Shown here one piece after another: positions 1-9,360 of a stretch of DNA of 64,000 nt. The first letter of the stretch is position 1; each line of letters starts with the position of its first letter. The stretch is from Idiomarina aquatica (GTDB taxonomy: Bacteria > Pseudomonadota > Gammaproteobacteria > Enterobacterales > Alteromonadaceae). A program made the translations under genes and the position numbers. The DNA is taken from contig NZ_SNXI01000002.1 in assembly GCF_004362895.1 (NCBI RefSeq), positions 124,001-188,000 on the forward strand, written 5' to 3'. The notes beneath the pieces are model-generated. The model worked only from the letters and a program-made list of their open reading frames with translations, was not told the DNA's origin and did not search any database.

Positions 1-2
1 GA

Positions 3-500
3 GTGCTGATAAGAGATCGCAAAGAAGAACTCTGTGGTGATGAAGTGTCCATGAATCGTGTACTTGCTGATGATGTTGAAAATGTCGAAGCTGATCTTTA
101 TTTGATGACACACACGACAAACCCTTTGCTGCAGCCTGAGACTATCAAAAAAGCCATAACGCGTTTTAATAACCTCAAAGAAAAGCGTGAAGCTGATTCA
201 CTGTTTACGGTTAACAAAGTGCAGACGCGCTTTTATAAAGAAGACATGACACCCGTAAACCATGACCCAAATAACTTGATACCAACTCAAGACCTTGAGC
301 CGTGGTATGAAGAAAACTCTAATCTGTATTTATTTACCCGAGAAAGTTTCGCCAAAACGAACGCGCGGATTGGTGCTAACCCGAAAATGATGCAAACCCC
401 CGCACTTGAATCATCGGATATCGATACGCCCGATGATTGGGATATGGCGGTGATTGCGGCTCAGTACTTCATTAATAAAGGAATTGTGAACAATGTTTAA
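3..500 (+). CDS. Acylneuraminate cytidylyltransferase family protein, 5' end missing
   Basis: Partial gene: the reading frame is open to the window edge, so about 165 C-terminal residues remain of a family usually about 230 long. The piece has the look of CMP-sugar synthetases (NeuA/PtmB/KdsB type): a 'THTTNPLL' segment followed by a helix of the 'A(I/V)xxFN' type, and near the end 'ESSDIDTPDDWDMA', the usual closing motif of CMP-nonulosonate synthetases. These enzymes activate a sialic-acid-like sugar with CTP in the cytosol. The next gene overlaps by 8 bp, so they are translated together. The substrate (sialic, legionaminic, pseudaminic or a Kdo-like acid) cannot be told from this piece. 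The GT29-like domain encoded downstream would be a natural user of a CMP-sugar. Confidence 0.8.
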   Translation: MLIRDRKEELCGDEVSMNRVLADDVENVEADLYLMTHTTNPLLQPETIKKAITRFNNLKEKREADSLFTVNKVQTRFYKEDMTPVNHDPNNLIPTQDLEPWYEENSNLYLFTRESFAKTNARIGANPKMMQTPALESSDIDTPDDWDMAVIAAQYFINKGIVNNV

Positions 501-1434
501 AGTGCTAGTCACATGCCCGCCAATGTTAGGAATGTTTGAGCATTTCGTGGAACCTGCCAAAGAGCTTGGGATTGAACTTGTGCCTGCGAAAACAACGCAA
601 GTGTTAACCGAGCAAGAATTGATGGAGTTGTTACCAGAATACGACGGCTGGATTATTGGGGATGACCCCGCAACGCGACAGGTATTCGAAGCCGCTAAAG
701 CGGGTAAGTTGAAGGCGGCCGTAAAGTGGGGGATTGGCGTAGATAACGTCGATTTTGCGGCGTGTAAAGACCTAAACATTACGATCACTAATACGCCCAA
801 TATGTTTGGTACTGAAGTCGCTGATGTTGCCGTTGGGTATTTACTAGGTTTAGCACGTCAGACTTTTTTTATTGATAGAGAAATTCGCACTAACAATGGT
901 TGGCCTAAACCGGCGGGTATGAGCCTGACAGGCAAAACAATAGGTGTTGTTGGTTACGGTGATATTGGCTATAACGTAGCGAAACGCCTTATGGGCTTTG
1001 ATGTAAACGTGATTGCTTATGACCCAGGCGTTGAAGGCTCTCGGGGGCTTGAATACGTAGAGCGTTGCCCTTGGCCAGAAAACCTCAGTGAACTTGATTT
1101 TCTGATTTTTACCTGCGCTCTCAATAAGCACAACCACCATATGTTGAATAAAGAGACGTTGAGTCAGTTAAAACAAGGAGCCCAGGTTATCAATGTCGCG
1201 CGTGGACCATTGATTAACGAAAGTGATTTGATTACAGCACTAGAATCGAACCACATTAAAGCGGCTGCACTGGATGTATTTGAAGTAGAACCACTACCCA
1301 AAAGCTCGCCACTTAGAGATATGCCCCAGTGTATCTTTGGCTCTCATAATGGGAGTAACACCAATGAAGGTGTAATTAGAGCGAGTTACAAGGCGCTTGA
1401 AGAAATGAAAAAATTTTTAGAAGAAACACTATGA
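493..1434 (+). CDS. D-2-hydroxyacid dehydrogenase, SerA-like
   Basis: NAD-dependent D-isomer-specific 2-hydroxyacid dehydrogenase of 313 residues. Visible are the nucleotide-binding glycine motif GVVGYGDIG near residues 150-158, the catalytic Arg in 'NVARGPLI' (about 236), Glu in 'EVEP' (about 264) and His in 'SHNG' (about 284). It lacks the C-terminal ACT domain of housekeeping SerA, so a role in serine synthesis is unlikely to be its main job. It overlaps the CMP-sugar synthetase before it by 8 bp and the SDR after it by 4 bp. This tight coupling suggests it makes or modifies a precursor of the activated acidic sugar; the substrate is an inference only. Confidence 0.82.
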   Translation: MFKVLVTCPPMLGMFEHFVEPAKELGIELVPAKTTQVLTEQELMELLPEYDGWIIGDDPATRQVFEAAKAGKLKAAVKWGIGVDNVDFAACKDLNITITNTPNMFGTEVADVAVGYLLGLARQTFFIDREIRTNNGWPKPAGMSLTGKTIGVVGYGDIGYNVAKRLMGFDVNVIAYDPGVEGSRGLEYVERCPWPENLSELDFLIFTCALNKHNHHMLNKETLSQLKQGAQVINVARGPLINESDLITALESNHIKAAALDVFEVEPLPKSSPLRDMPQCIFGSHNGSNTNEGVIRASYKALEEMKKFLEETL

Positions 1435-2189
1435 CAAAAAACGAACAAAAGTTTGCGCTTATCACCGGTGCGAACGGTGGTATCGGTCAGGCACTTTGTA
1501 AAACTTTTACGGAGGAAGGCTACGAGGTTATCGCAACTGACGTGCACGAACAGCCTACAGAATCTTTAATCTTCAGTCGTTACGTCTCCATTGACTTAAA
1601 TAAGTTAGTCGAAAGCGAATCTTATGCCACTGACAGAACGAATGAAATAAAGTCGCTCTTACCGAACAGAGAACTACACGCGCTAATCAATAATGCGGCA
1701 ATACAGATTTTGGGGGGAGTAGACTCTCTCACCAGAGCAGACTGGAACCAAACTCTAAATGTTAATTTGCAGGCACCATTCTTTTTAGTGCAAACGTTAA
1801 AAAATGAACTAGAGGCGTGCAGAGGCTCTATAGTAAACATTAGTAGTATCCATGCAAAACTGACGAAGAGGAATTTCGTAGCCTATGCAACCAGTAAGTC
1901 TGCTTTGAGCGGTATGACTAAAGCTATGTCAGTTGACCTTGGAGCGAAAGTTAAAGTGAATGGAGTTGCGCCAGCAGCTATCGAGACGGAGATGCTTATA
2001 AGTGGATTTAGTGAGAACCGAGAAGGACTAGCTAAATTAAATGATTATCACCCAACAGGAACAATTGGTGAGCCCCGAGAAGTTGCAACTACGGCTTTAT
2101 TTCTTGCGAACAGCAACACGCGCTTCTTAAATGGAGAGATTTTAGAAATAAATGGAGGTATTGGAAACTGCCTTCATGATCCTGATTAA
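1431..2189 (+). CDS. SDR family oxidoreductase
   Basis: Short-chain dehydrogenase/reductase of 252 residues, a full-length classical SDR. The cofactor motif TGANGGIG is at residues 13-20, the NNAA motif near residue 88, a Ser in 'NISSIH' near 139 and the catalytic YATSK near 152-156. The C-terminus 'LNGEILEINGG' is typical of classical SDRs. The start ATG overlaps the previous stop (ATGA), and its own last base is shared with the start of the giant glycosyltransferase. In operons with CMP-sugar synthetases, for example ptmA/ptmB of Campylobacter, such SDRs act in nonulosonic acid synthesis. That parallel is drawn from context and is not proved by the sequence. Confidence 0.82.
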   Translation: MTKNEQKFALITGANGGIGQALCKTFTEEGYEVIATDVHEQPTESLIFSRYVSIDLNKLVESESYATDRTNEIKSLLPNRELHALINNAAIQILGGVDSLTRADWNQTLNVNLQAPFFLVQTLKNELEACRGSIVNISSIHAKLTKRNFVAYATSKSALSGMTKAMSVDLGAKVKVNGVAPAAIETEMLISGFSENREGLAKLNDYHPTGTIGEPREVATTALFLANSNTRFLNGEILEINGGIGNCLHDPD

Positions 2190-5100
2190 TGGTTAAAAAA
2201 ATGGAAATTAAGAAGTTTTATAAGCTACTTAGAGAAAAGCAGTATCAATTGGCGTTAGATCTTTTGTCTGATGGTAAAGTTACACAAATAGAGGGCCAAA
2301 ATAAAAGATTGAAAATACTCTGTAATCAACTTCTAGGTAATGGTATTGAGTCATTGAAATTAGACTCCAACCCTATCTTAGACTCTGTATTAGCTCAAAC
2401 AGTAGATAAAAGTCTAACGTCGTTGTCTGGCGAAATCATCCCGGAAGAAGAGATTTATCGACTGATAAAAGAATATTTAGAATACGACCATGAAGAGGCA
2501 ATCCGGAATATAGCTTTTGATGAGCAAAAAATAATTAAAGGAGAATTTGACAAATTTTTAGAAGAGAAAAAACAAAAGATAGAGGCACGATTAGATATTT
2601 ATGAAAAAATATTAAACTACAAATTTTCAGAATATCCGAATCGCTATTTAACTGAATTTCCCCGCTTAAAAGGCAAAAAGAATGATTCGGCAGACGTCAC
2701 TATTTCTTTTTTATTTGCATTTAAGAATAGGGCTTCAAGAGCAAAAATATCTTTTAAAAGCCTAGTTGATAGTATTAAAAATTTTGAAAAAGTTAAAAAA
2801 ACATTTAAATTCGAGATAGTCCTAGTCGAACAAAGTTCTTATGACCAAGCTTATAATTTTTTTAGTGATAAGGCTGATTTTGTAAAATATGAAAGGCTAG
2901 ATTTTTCCAATAGAGAAGTCAACAAGCTAGAAATGTTAAATCATGCTTTTCATGTTTCCTCCGGTGATATACTAGCCATTTGTGACGTCGACTATATTTT
3001 CGAAGGAGATTTTGTAAGAAAATTAGCGGAACGTGTTGAAAACTCATCTTTAGCTGAAACAGCTTTGGCCTTCAATTGTTTTGAGACTCATGTCCATAAG
3101 CGAGGAGGGCGACTCGCCGGTGCAGGGACTCCAGAAGGATACTTTTGGTTGCTAAATCGTGATATGTTTTTAATATGCACTAATCAGGCCGATTTTTGCA
3201 AGCATAATGTGGCTATAGATGTACATGTAAAGCAAAAACTCATTCAGCATGGTTATAGGATTCTAAACGGTTCTCACGCGCAGAATGATAAGTGTATAAT
3301 AATGCGGCTGCCTCATCAAAACCGATACAACCACTCCTGTGATGCTGCTATTTCAGATAGTAATTTAGATAAATTATACGACCCAATTAAGGATGGCGGA
3401 GTATTCTCAGAAATAAAAAAAGCTGTTTTCTTAACAAGTGAAATTATTACCGGCGAAGACAATATGCTTAGTGATGTTGCCTCTTATTTCAGAAAACATG
3501 ACGTTAACATAATACCACGAGTGTCATTTACTAAAGACGAGAAGTTTGACTTTATAATTACGGGCAGGGATATTACCGCTTTCGATTATATAAGGGAATA
3601 TATTATTAACTACGACACACCAGTTATTCAAGTTATAAGCGAAGAAGTATTTCGTGACGAATTTAGGCATACAGCAAATTGGATTTCAAATGTTTTCCCT
3701 AACTTATATCTCTTGTTTTTGAATGATTTATTTCCGTATGAAAACTCAAAGGGAGCTAAAGTTGGCGGTGTTAGCACTTTTACATTATCCACATTCGACG
3801 AAGGGTTAAGCATAGCTGACTTGCGTAAAAAGACGGTAAATCTAAAAGTCCCATTTCTGCATGATGCCAAAGTAAAGAATTTAATTAGAAGGAATGTTAG
3901 GGTAAATAACTTTTACTCAACGAATAGGATCTCGTTCCGAAGCGATACTAATGGGTTTGATTTCCCTAAGGAAAATAGTCAAATTTATTTAAAAAACAAA
4001 TTTTATAATGATAACTTTTTTTACTCTAAGAGTAAGAGCGAAGTCTACAACTATTTCGATAAGCTTGATATCAACAGAAACCTTGTGGCTGAAGATATAA
4101 GTCATAACTTGGAACTGCTCTTAAACGATCAATTTGACTTTAAGAATCAGCAAGTTGTTATTCTTCTTGACCCTACATGTTTAGACCAAAAGTCTGGCAT
4201 ATCCACGTATTTGATAAATATGTACAAATTTCTGAAGTTAAGTCGGCTTGTTGAGAATATAATCTATTTCAAAAATCCTTTTGAATCTTCTTTGGCTAAT
4301 AATAGAGAGTTATTTAGAGAATATGTTGCTGATACTTTCAATAAGTATCGAAAGTACGAAGGCAATATGGTTTTCTGGGATTCAGAGGCTCATTATCCTG
4401 GATTTTATTTAGATTCATGTTTTACAAAAATTTTGGTAACTCATTGTAGCGCGCTTCTTGCTGCTAAGTTGGATAAAAAGTTAGCTCTACCACTTAGTAA
4501 AGGTCTTAATGCCATATTGAAAAGTGAAATAGATAATATTAGAAGTGCGGATTTCGTTATCAGTCCTACGCTGTATCATGATAAAAAGCAAAAGGATTTT
4601 TATTCAGATATAGGTAAATCTTTTGTTGAATATGAGAGTTCCATAATTACAAATTATGTAAATGACAGCTACAATAAATTAATTTCATATTCAGACAGAA
4701 GCTTTGATTTATGCTTCGTCGGCCGCCCCCAACTACTTAAAGGATTTGATAAAATCGTCTCCTTACTAGATGAGATTTATGGTTTAAAACTTGCGATTTT
4801 AACCAATTCAGCGAATGATATGACCGACAAGGTTAAAAACTTTCATAATGTCACTTTATACTATGATGTTAAAGCCGACGAAATAATCGAGGTTTTAAGA
4901 GAAAGTAAGTTTTTGATTGATTTATCTGAACATCATAGCTGTAGCTCTGTGCTCTTAGAGGCTATAAACTCCAAAACTCCCGCGATTTTAAGAGATATCG
5001 ACACATATAAGGAAGTGCTTAAAGGTTCTAGACTAAAAGAACTTAGCTTGTTTTTAAGTGATAAAGAGTGCCAAGATTCAAAGCTTATGGCAAGTTTGAT

Positions 5101-5953
5101 TAAAGATAAGATTAGCTGTAATCAAAAGCTGTTTGATGATGAACCGGAAAAGTGCGACAAGATTTTCAACGATTTTCTTTTGAAAAATTACATGGAAAAT
5201 TATTTTTTCTTCAGGTCTATTTTTTCAAAGATAGGTTTTAGACATAAGAGATATCGAAATTCGTCGGCGTTTAATGAGTATCTGAATGGGAAACGGGTGG
5301 TTAATGTAGTTCATAGCCCAGCTCTAGAAGAGGGGGATGGTAAGTTTATTGATTCTTTTGACTGTATAGTTCGTTTTAACCGGGCACTTGAAAACATTGA
5401 GCCAATGAAACACGGGTCCCGAACCGACCTTTTATATAGTTGCATAAACAGGAGTCCCGAGTCTGGTAATATGATTGCTGAGACTTATAACGAGTTTGTT
5501 GTTGATTCGGGAGCATGGGTAGCGAAAGCTTATCCAAATTTGAATTGGACCGGGCGGTTTTCCTTTGATTTAGATTTTAGAGCAGGCGCCACCTATGATA
5601 ATTATTCGTTCGAGTCGTTTAATAAAGCTCCCAAACGTACATCTGAGTTTTCGCGCGAGTGGTTTGAGTGGCTAGAATATTTTATGGATTGCCGTCCAAA
5701 CACCGGGGTTTTGGGGATATTGGATCTTCTTCAATATGATATTAGTGAGCTGTATTTAAAGGGATATACCTTTTTCCAAGGTGGTTATGACTTTTCTTAC
5801 AGAAGGCAAAACGAGAACGAGGTTTTAGAATACATGGAAAAAGCAGGATATCATAATCAATATAGACAAAACCTACTTCTTAGGAAGCTTATAATGACTG
5901 ACGCTCGTGTGAAGTATGACGCTTCACTAGAAAATATCTTAGTAGAAATGTGA
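2189..5953 (+). CDS. Multidomain glycosyltransferase (GT-A, GT4-like and GT29-like domains)
   Basis: A 1254-residue protein, far longer than single glycosyltransferases. Residues about 1-165 are charged and helical. Residues about 168-400 form a GT-A domain with a 'CDVDY' metal-binding DxD motif near 265. Residues about 655-965 resemble a GT4 GT-B domain ('CFVGRPQLLKGFDK' near 842, then a 'CSSVLLEAINS' segment in place of the usual ExxxxxxxE region). Residues about 1030-1254 carry motifs of sialyltransferase family GT29: a motif L-like stretch with 'IDSFDCIVRFN' and 'HGSRTDL' (about 1034-1085) and a motif S-like 'RPNTGVLGILDLL' (about 1168). A possible motif VS reads HNQYRQ. It closes an operon that makes a CMP-sugar. 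The DNA is very AT-rich compared with genes after 9.4 kb. Donors and order of transfer are inference. Confidence 0.72.
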   Translation: MVKKMEIKKFYKLLREKQYQLALDLLSDGKVTQIEGQNKRLKILCNQLLGNGIESLKLDSNPILDSVLAQTVDKSLTSLSGEIIPEEEIYRLIKEYLEYDHEEAIRNIAFDEQKIIKGEFDKFLEEKKQKIEARLDIYEKILNYKFSEYPNRYLTEFPRLKGKKNDSADVTISFLFAFKNRASRAKISFKSLVDSIKNFEKVKKTFKFEIVLVEQSSYDQAYNFFSDKADFVKYERLDFSNREVNKLEMLNHAFHVSSGDILAICDVDYIFEGDFVRKLAERVENSSLAETALAFNCFETHVHKRGGRLAGAGTPEGYFWLLNRDMFLICTNQADFCKHNVAIDVHVKQKLIQHGYRILNGSHAQNDKCIIMRLPHQNRYNHSCDAAISDSNLDKLYDPIKDGGVFSEIKKAVFLTSEIITGEDNMLSDVASYFRKHDVNIIPRVSFTKDEKFDFIITGRDITAFDYIREYIINYDTPVIQVISEEVFRDEFRHTANWISNVFPNLYLLFLNDLFPYENSKGAKVGGVSTFTLSTFDEGLSIADLRKKTVNLKVPFLHDAKVKNLIRRNVRVNNFYSTNRISFRSDTNGFDFPKENSQIYLKNKFYNDNFFYSKSKSEVYNYFDKLDINRNLVAEDISHNLELLLNDQFDFKNQQVVILLDPTCLDQKSGISTYLINMYKFLKLSRLVENIIYFKNPFESSLANNRELFREYVADTFNKYRKYEGNMVFWDSEAHYPGFYLDSCFTKILVTHCSALLAAKLDKKLALPLSKGLNAILKSEIDNIRSADFVISPTLYHDKKQKDFYSDIGKSFVEYESSIITNYVNDSYNKLISYSDRSFDLCFVGRPQLLKGFDKIVSLLDEIYGLKLAILTNSANDMTDKVKNFHNVTLYYDVKADEIIEVLRESKFLIDLSEHHSCSSVLLEAINSKTPAILRDIDTYKEVLKGSRLKELSLFLSDKECQDSKLMASLIKDKISCNQKLFDDEPEKCDKIFNDFLLKNYMENYFFFRSIFSKIGFRHKRYRNSSAFNEYLNGKRVVNVVHSPALEEGDGKFIDSFDCIVRFNRALENIEPMKHGSRTDLLYSCINRSPESGNMIAETYNEFVVDSGAWVAKAYPNLNWTGRFSFDLDFRAGATYDNYSFESFNKAPKRTSEFSREWFEWLEYFMDCRPNTGVLGILDLLQYDISELYLKGYTFFQGGYDFSYRRQNENEVLEYMEKAGYHNQYRQNLLLRKLIMTDARVKYDASLENILVEM

Positions 5954-6094
5954 GCCGGTTCTATTAACGACGTGATTTTTAACTATTTAAGTTGAATGTT
6001 TCAAGATATTTTAATGATTAAAAAAAGGCATGGTTAGATTGATGGCTATTCACTCGTTTAGATTTTCTCGAAAGTCGGTTGTACCGGGGCTGCT
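5954..6094. other. AT-rich gap before galE
   Basis: These 141 bases separate the giant glycosyltransferase from the epimerase gene. No hairpin followed by a T-run was found, and no convincing -35/-10 pair with correct spacing. There is no open frame of note. The following gene may be transcribed by read-through or from a promoter I cannot recognise. Confidence 0.4.
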
Positions 6095-7123
6095 ATGAAG
6101 GTACTCGTAACTGGAGGTGCGGGCTTTATTGGAACTCACATAATAGTATGTCTTCTGGAAAGGGGGCATGATGTTCATGTCCTTGATGATTTTTCTAACT
6201 CATCCGAAAAGGCATTAAAACGTGTTAAAAATATTACCGGCAAATTTATCCGCTTTACGAAAGGTTCAATACTAGATGGCGCGTTGTTATCTTACCTTTT
6301 TGCAAACGAATCATTTGATAGCGTCATACATCTGGCAGCATTTAAAGCCGTGGGTGAGTCCTCTACAAATCCGTTGAAATACTATGAGAACAATGTCGTT
6401 GGGACTCTTGTATTGTCTCGTGCTATGAAAAATTTTGGGGTCAAGCGTTTAATATTTAGCTCTTCAGCTACTGTTTATGGCGACGGTGTTCAAATGCCGC
6501 TCACTGAATCTTCGTGTGTTCAAGATCCAACCAATCCTTATGGCAGAACAAAATTAATGATGGAACAGATTCTGACAGATCTGGCAAAGTCCGATCCATC
6601 TTGGGATATCACGGTATTGCGATATTTTAATCCTGTTGGGGCTCATTCAAGTGGGCTAATTGGAGAAGACCCAAATGGAATACCGAATAATTTGATGCCA
6701 TTTGTGTCCCAAGTTGCCGTAGGGAAGCGAGACAAGGTGTCTGTGTTTGGTAACGACTATGATACCCCGGATGGAACCGGTGTTAGAGACTATATTCATA
6801 TAGAAGACTTGGCTCTTGGGCATGTTAAGGCATTGGAAAAGCAAAATAGTGATCAACGCGGTAGCTCCCGTAATATAAAGATCTACAATCTGGGGACGGG
6901 TCGGGGGTATAGTGTTCTGGAAGTCATTGAAGCATTCAGTAGGGCTTCTGGTAAAAAGATTCCATACGAAATAGTGAAACGCAGGCCGGGCGATGTTGCA
7001 AAGTGTTGGGCGGATCCCAGTAAATCAGAATTAGAACTCGGATGGAAAGCAACTCGGGATTTGATTCAAATGTGTCGTGACGCATGGAATTGGCAGGTGA
7101 ATAACCCCGAGGGGTATGAATAG
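6095..7123 (+). CDS. galE: UDP-glucose 4-epimerase
   Basis: Extended SDR of 342 residues, close to the usual 338-340 of GalE. The NAD-binding motif TGGAGFIG lies at residues 7-14, Ser/Thr in 'FSSSATVYGD' near 128-137 and the catalytic 'YGRTK' near 149-153. The segment 'LRYFNPVGAHSSGLIGEDP' is characteristic of GalE and separates it from other sugar epimerases. It interconverts UDP-glucose and UDP-galactose in the cytosol, and here would supply UDP-galactose for polysaccharide or glycan assembly. The ribosome site before ATG 6095 is weak. It stands alone between two glycosyltransferase genes, and the next gene downstream is on the opposite strand. Confidence 0.9.
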   Translation: MKVLVTGGAGFIGTHIIVCLLERGHDVHVLDDFSNSSEKALKRVKNITGKFIRFTKGSILDGALLSYLFANESFDSVIHLAAFKAVGESSTNPLKYYENNVVGTLVLSRAMKNFGVKRLIFSSSATVYGDGVQMPLTESSCVQDPTNPYGRTKLMMEQILTDLAKSDPSWDITVLRYFNPVGAHSSGLIGEDPNGIPNNLMPFVSQVAVGKRDKVSVFGNDYDTPDGTGVRDYIHIEDLALGHVKALEKQNSDQRGSSRNIKIYNLGTGRGYSVLEVIEAFSRASGKKIPYEIVKRRPGDVAKCWADPSKSELELGWKATRDLIQMCRDAWNWQVNNPEGYE

Positions 7124-7181
7124 TTACAAGCTGACATTACACCATCCATTACATTTGTATTCGGAGATTTTTGATATAACG

Positions 7182-8321
7182 TTAGTTAGTTTGATTTGCT
7201 CTTAGTCGAAGTTGTGACTTCATGTAATAGTTATTTCTATGCTCTTGTGTAGCGAGCCTTAACTGTAAGAGCTTGGCTAAGTCATTGCGCTTATCGTCAC
7301 AAACAAATGAGCTCTCCAAAATGAGATCTAATAGGCGTGTAAATTTGGACTTATGGTCGATATGCGTGCCTGCGTGGACCTTAAGATATTCGGTTACATC
7401 TTTTTGGGAAAATTTCAAAAAAATTTTATTTTTTAAAATGGCTTCAAGTTGATCGGGTCCATTGGCAATGGACGATATCTCAGCTATCGTTTTGAATTTA
7501 TCAACCGACTCTTCGCGCGGAGGGAAGTAAACTACAGGTACATTCAATGCTAGTGACTCGAGTATCACGGTACTGAATCTAGAAACAACGCACGCGCATC
7601 GAGAAATAGTCTCATGAAGCGGCATTGATGAAACGTATTTCATGAAGCGACTCGGAGTATCTTCGCTTGGGTGGACCGCAATAACTGGCTTCATGCCTGC
7701 GGACTGTATGGCCTGAAATGCGTCGTTCAGCCACTTCGTCTTACAGTGAGCAAGTGCGCCATAGCTAAAGTTGTAATTTATAAGAGCTTCAGAAGTATTT
7801 TGGTCTGTACTCGTGCTGATCGGTCTCAGTGTAGAAATTCTCGGATTGCCGACAACATTAACCGACTGTCTCGAATCGTGAAAAAAGCGTTTGTCGTATG
7901 GGCAAGGTAGTAGGATGTGTTTTGCGCATTGATAAGGAAACCTAGGGGTTGGGCTAAGTTCATCGTAATAATCCTGGACTCCTTCAGCTATAGCAATGGA
8001 TGGTAATTTGGCGTCATTATAGGCTTCGACAAGCACTCGAGCTGAGCGCTCCCAGTCATTAAAAACACAAAGCATTGCAGGTAAGTCGCCTTTAGCGATA
8101 AGCTCTTCGAGACGAACAACATTTAAATGCTTCGAAATTTCATGCTCTTGTATGAAAGATAGACGATCTTTCACACTCGGGTCGATGTAGTAGCTTGCTG
8201 AATCGATTAGAATTAATTTGTAGGGTAAGTTTTCTAAACTTAGCAAACCTTGCAATATATCTAAGTGGTATGGCTTGTGCGGCAAGAAAGCGATAACCAA
8301 TTTATTAAAATCAAAGTGCAT
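7182..8321 (-). CDS. Probable GT-B-fold polysaccharide glycosyltransferase
   Basis: A 379-residue protein I cannot place in a family with certainty. The architecture suggests a GT-B fold: an N-terminal Rossmann-like half starting 'LVIAFLPHKPYHLDIL', a middle 'VNVVGNPRIS' turn near residue 155, and a C-terminal half with 'AVHPSEDTPSRF' and 'SRFSTVILESLALNVPVVYFPP'. That arrangement is common in CDP-glycerol or capsule transferases and UDP-GlcNAc 2-epimerase-like proteins. There is no signal peptide or membrane segment. It is the only minus-strand gene in the first 34 kb and is divergent from the next GT2 gene, with start codons practically adjacent, so the promoter of each must lie inside the other or be shared. 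Confidence 0.6.
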   Translation of the reverse strand: MHFDFNKLVIAFLPHKPYHLDILQGLLSLENLPYKLILIDSASYYIDPSVKDRLSFIQEHEISKHLNVVRLEELIAKGDLPAMLCVFNDWERSARVLVEAYNDAKLPSIAIAEGVQDYYDELSPTPRFPYQCAKHILLPCPYDKRFFHDSRQSVNVVGNPRISTLRPISTSTDQNTSEALINYNFSYGALAHCKTKWLNDAFQAIQSAGMKPVIAVHPSEDTPSRFMKYVSSMPLHETISRCACVVSRFSTVILESLALNVPVVYFPPREESVDKFKTIAEISSIANGPDQLEAILKNKIFLKFSQKDVTEYLKVHAGTHIDHKSKFTRLLDLILESSFVCDDKRNDLAKLLQLRLATQEHRNNYYMKSQLRLRANQTN

Positions 8322-8380
8322 TTTTGTCTCGAAACGCGTTTACGATAAACCTAAAAGGCCAGAGGTTCATTCAACAAATT

Positions 8381-9319
8381 ATGACAATCTTAATTCCTAA
8401 GATATCAATAGTAACCCGAACAAAAAATCGGAACCTACTTTTAGGACGGTGCATGCAAACTATATTCAGTCAGTCTATCACTGATGATTTGGAATGGATA
8501 ATCGTAAATGACGGTGGAGGCAAGCATGAGGTTGACACGGTTGTTGGGGCACTTAATGGCGAAAAAAGCAATTTAAAAACGAATATTATTCATCTTGAAC
8601 AGTCTGTTGGTCGTGCAAGTGCTGCTAATATTGGATGCGAGGCTTCCTCTGGCGAGCTGTTGGTGTTGTTAGATGATGATGACTCCTGGCATGACACGTT
8701 TTTGGAGGAGGTAGCTGCCGTCTTTCGGGAGAATAATTCACTCAGTATTATATCGACACACTCTGAGCGGGTTGAAGAGGAGCTTATAGGTGGTGAGATC
8801 TTTCAGCAGCGTCGTGAAAATGCGGAGTTTAACAGTGAAAAAATTTCGTTTTTAGGGATGTGCGCCTTTAACCGGTTGGCACTAAATAGCGTGGTGTTCA
8901 AAAAGTCTGTTTTTGATGATATCGGCGGATTTGACGAGTCTATGGATTTGCTCGAGGACTATGACTTTTTCATAAGAGCTATGTTGAAGTACGATGTTTA
9001 TGTGATTCCTAAAGTCTTGTCTCGATTTCACGTTCGTGTCTCGGAAAAAGATGGTAGCTCTTACGCGAATAGCACAACATCTATGCAACAGCTGCACGAG
9101 CAAACTCTCGCTTCTTACAGAAATAAAATGATTCGAAAGGATTTAGTGGATGGCCAGATTGGAGTAGGTCATTATCTTGCTTTGGGTGAAATGTATCACG
9201 AGCAGATCTTAGCAAGAAAGGAATTTAGGCTTGGAATTCAGTCTTTATTCGGTTTAGTGAACCCAGTTGTTCTCGTAAAAAAACTATTGGGAAAATTAAG
9301 AGTTGAGCGGAATAAGTGA
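8381..9319 (+). CDS. Glycosyltransferase family 2 protein
   Basis: GT-A glycosyltransferase of 312 residues from ATG 8381. The start 'PKISIVTRTKNRN' is the usual GT2 opening, the 'VNDGGG' turn follows near residue 45, and a run of aspartates ('LLDDDDSW') near residue 100 is the metal and nucleotide binding DxD region. 'GGFDESMDLLEDYDFFIRA' is the acceptor-side motif common in this family. An in-frame TTG at 8324 would add 19 residues but would abut the divergent gene; I prefer ATG 8381, with AGAGG upstream. It is cytosolic or membrane-associated. It is the last gene of the AT-rich segment. Donor and acceptor are unknown. Confidence 0.8.
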   Translation: MTILIPKISIVTRTKNRNLLLGRCMQTIFSQSITDDLEWIIVNDGGGKHEVDTVVGALNGEKSNLKTNIIHLEQSVGRASAANIGCEASSGELLVLLDDDDSWHDTFLEEVAAVFRENNSLSIISTHSERVEEELIGGEIFQQRRENAEFNSEKISFLGMCAFNRLALNSVVFKKSVFDDIGGFDESMDLLEDYDFFIRAMLKYDVYVIPKVLSRFHVRVSEKDGSSYANSTTSMQQLHEQTLASYRNKMIRKDLVDGQIGVGHYLALGEMYHEQILARKEFRLGIQSLFGLVNPVVLVKKLLGKLRVERNK

Positions 9320-9360
9320 TAGAGTTAAACATACAAAAATAATAAAGACTTACAGTTGAT

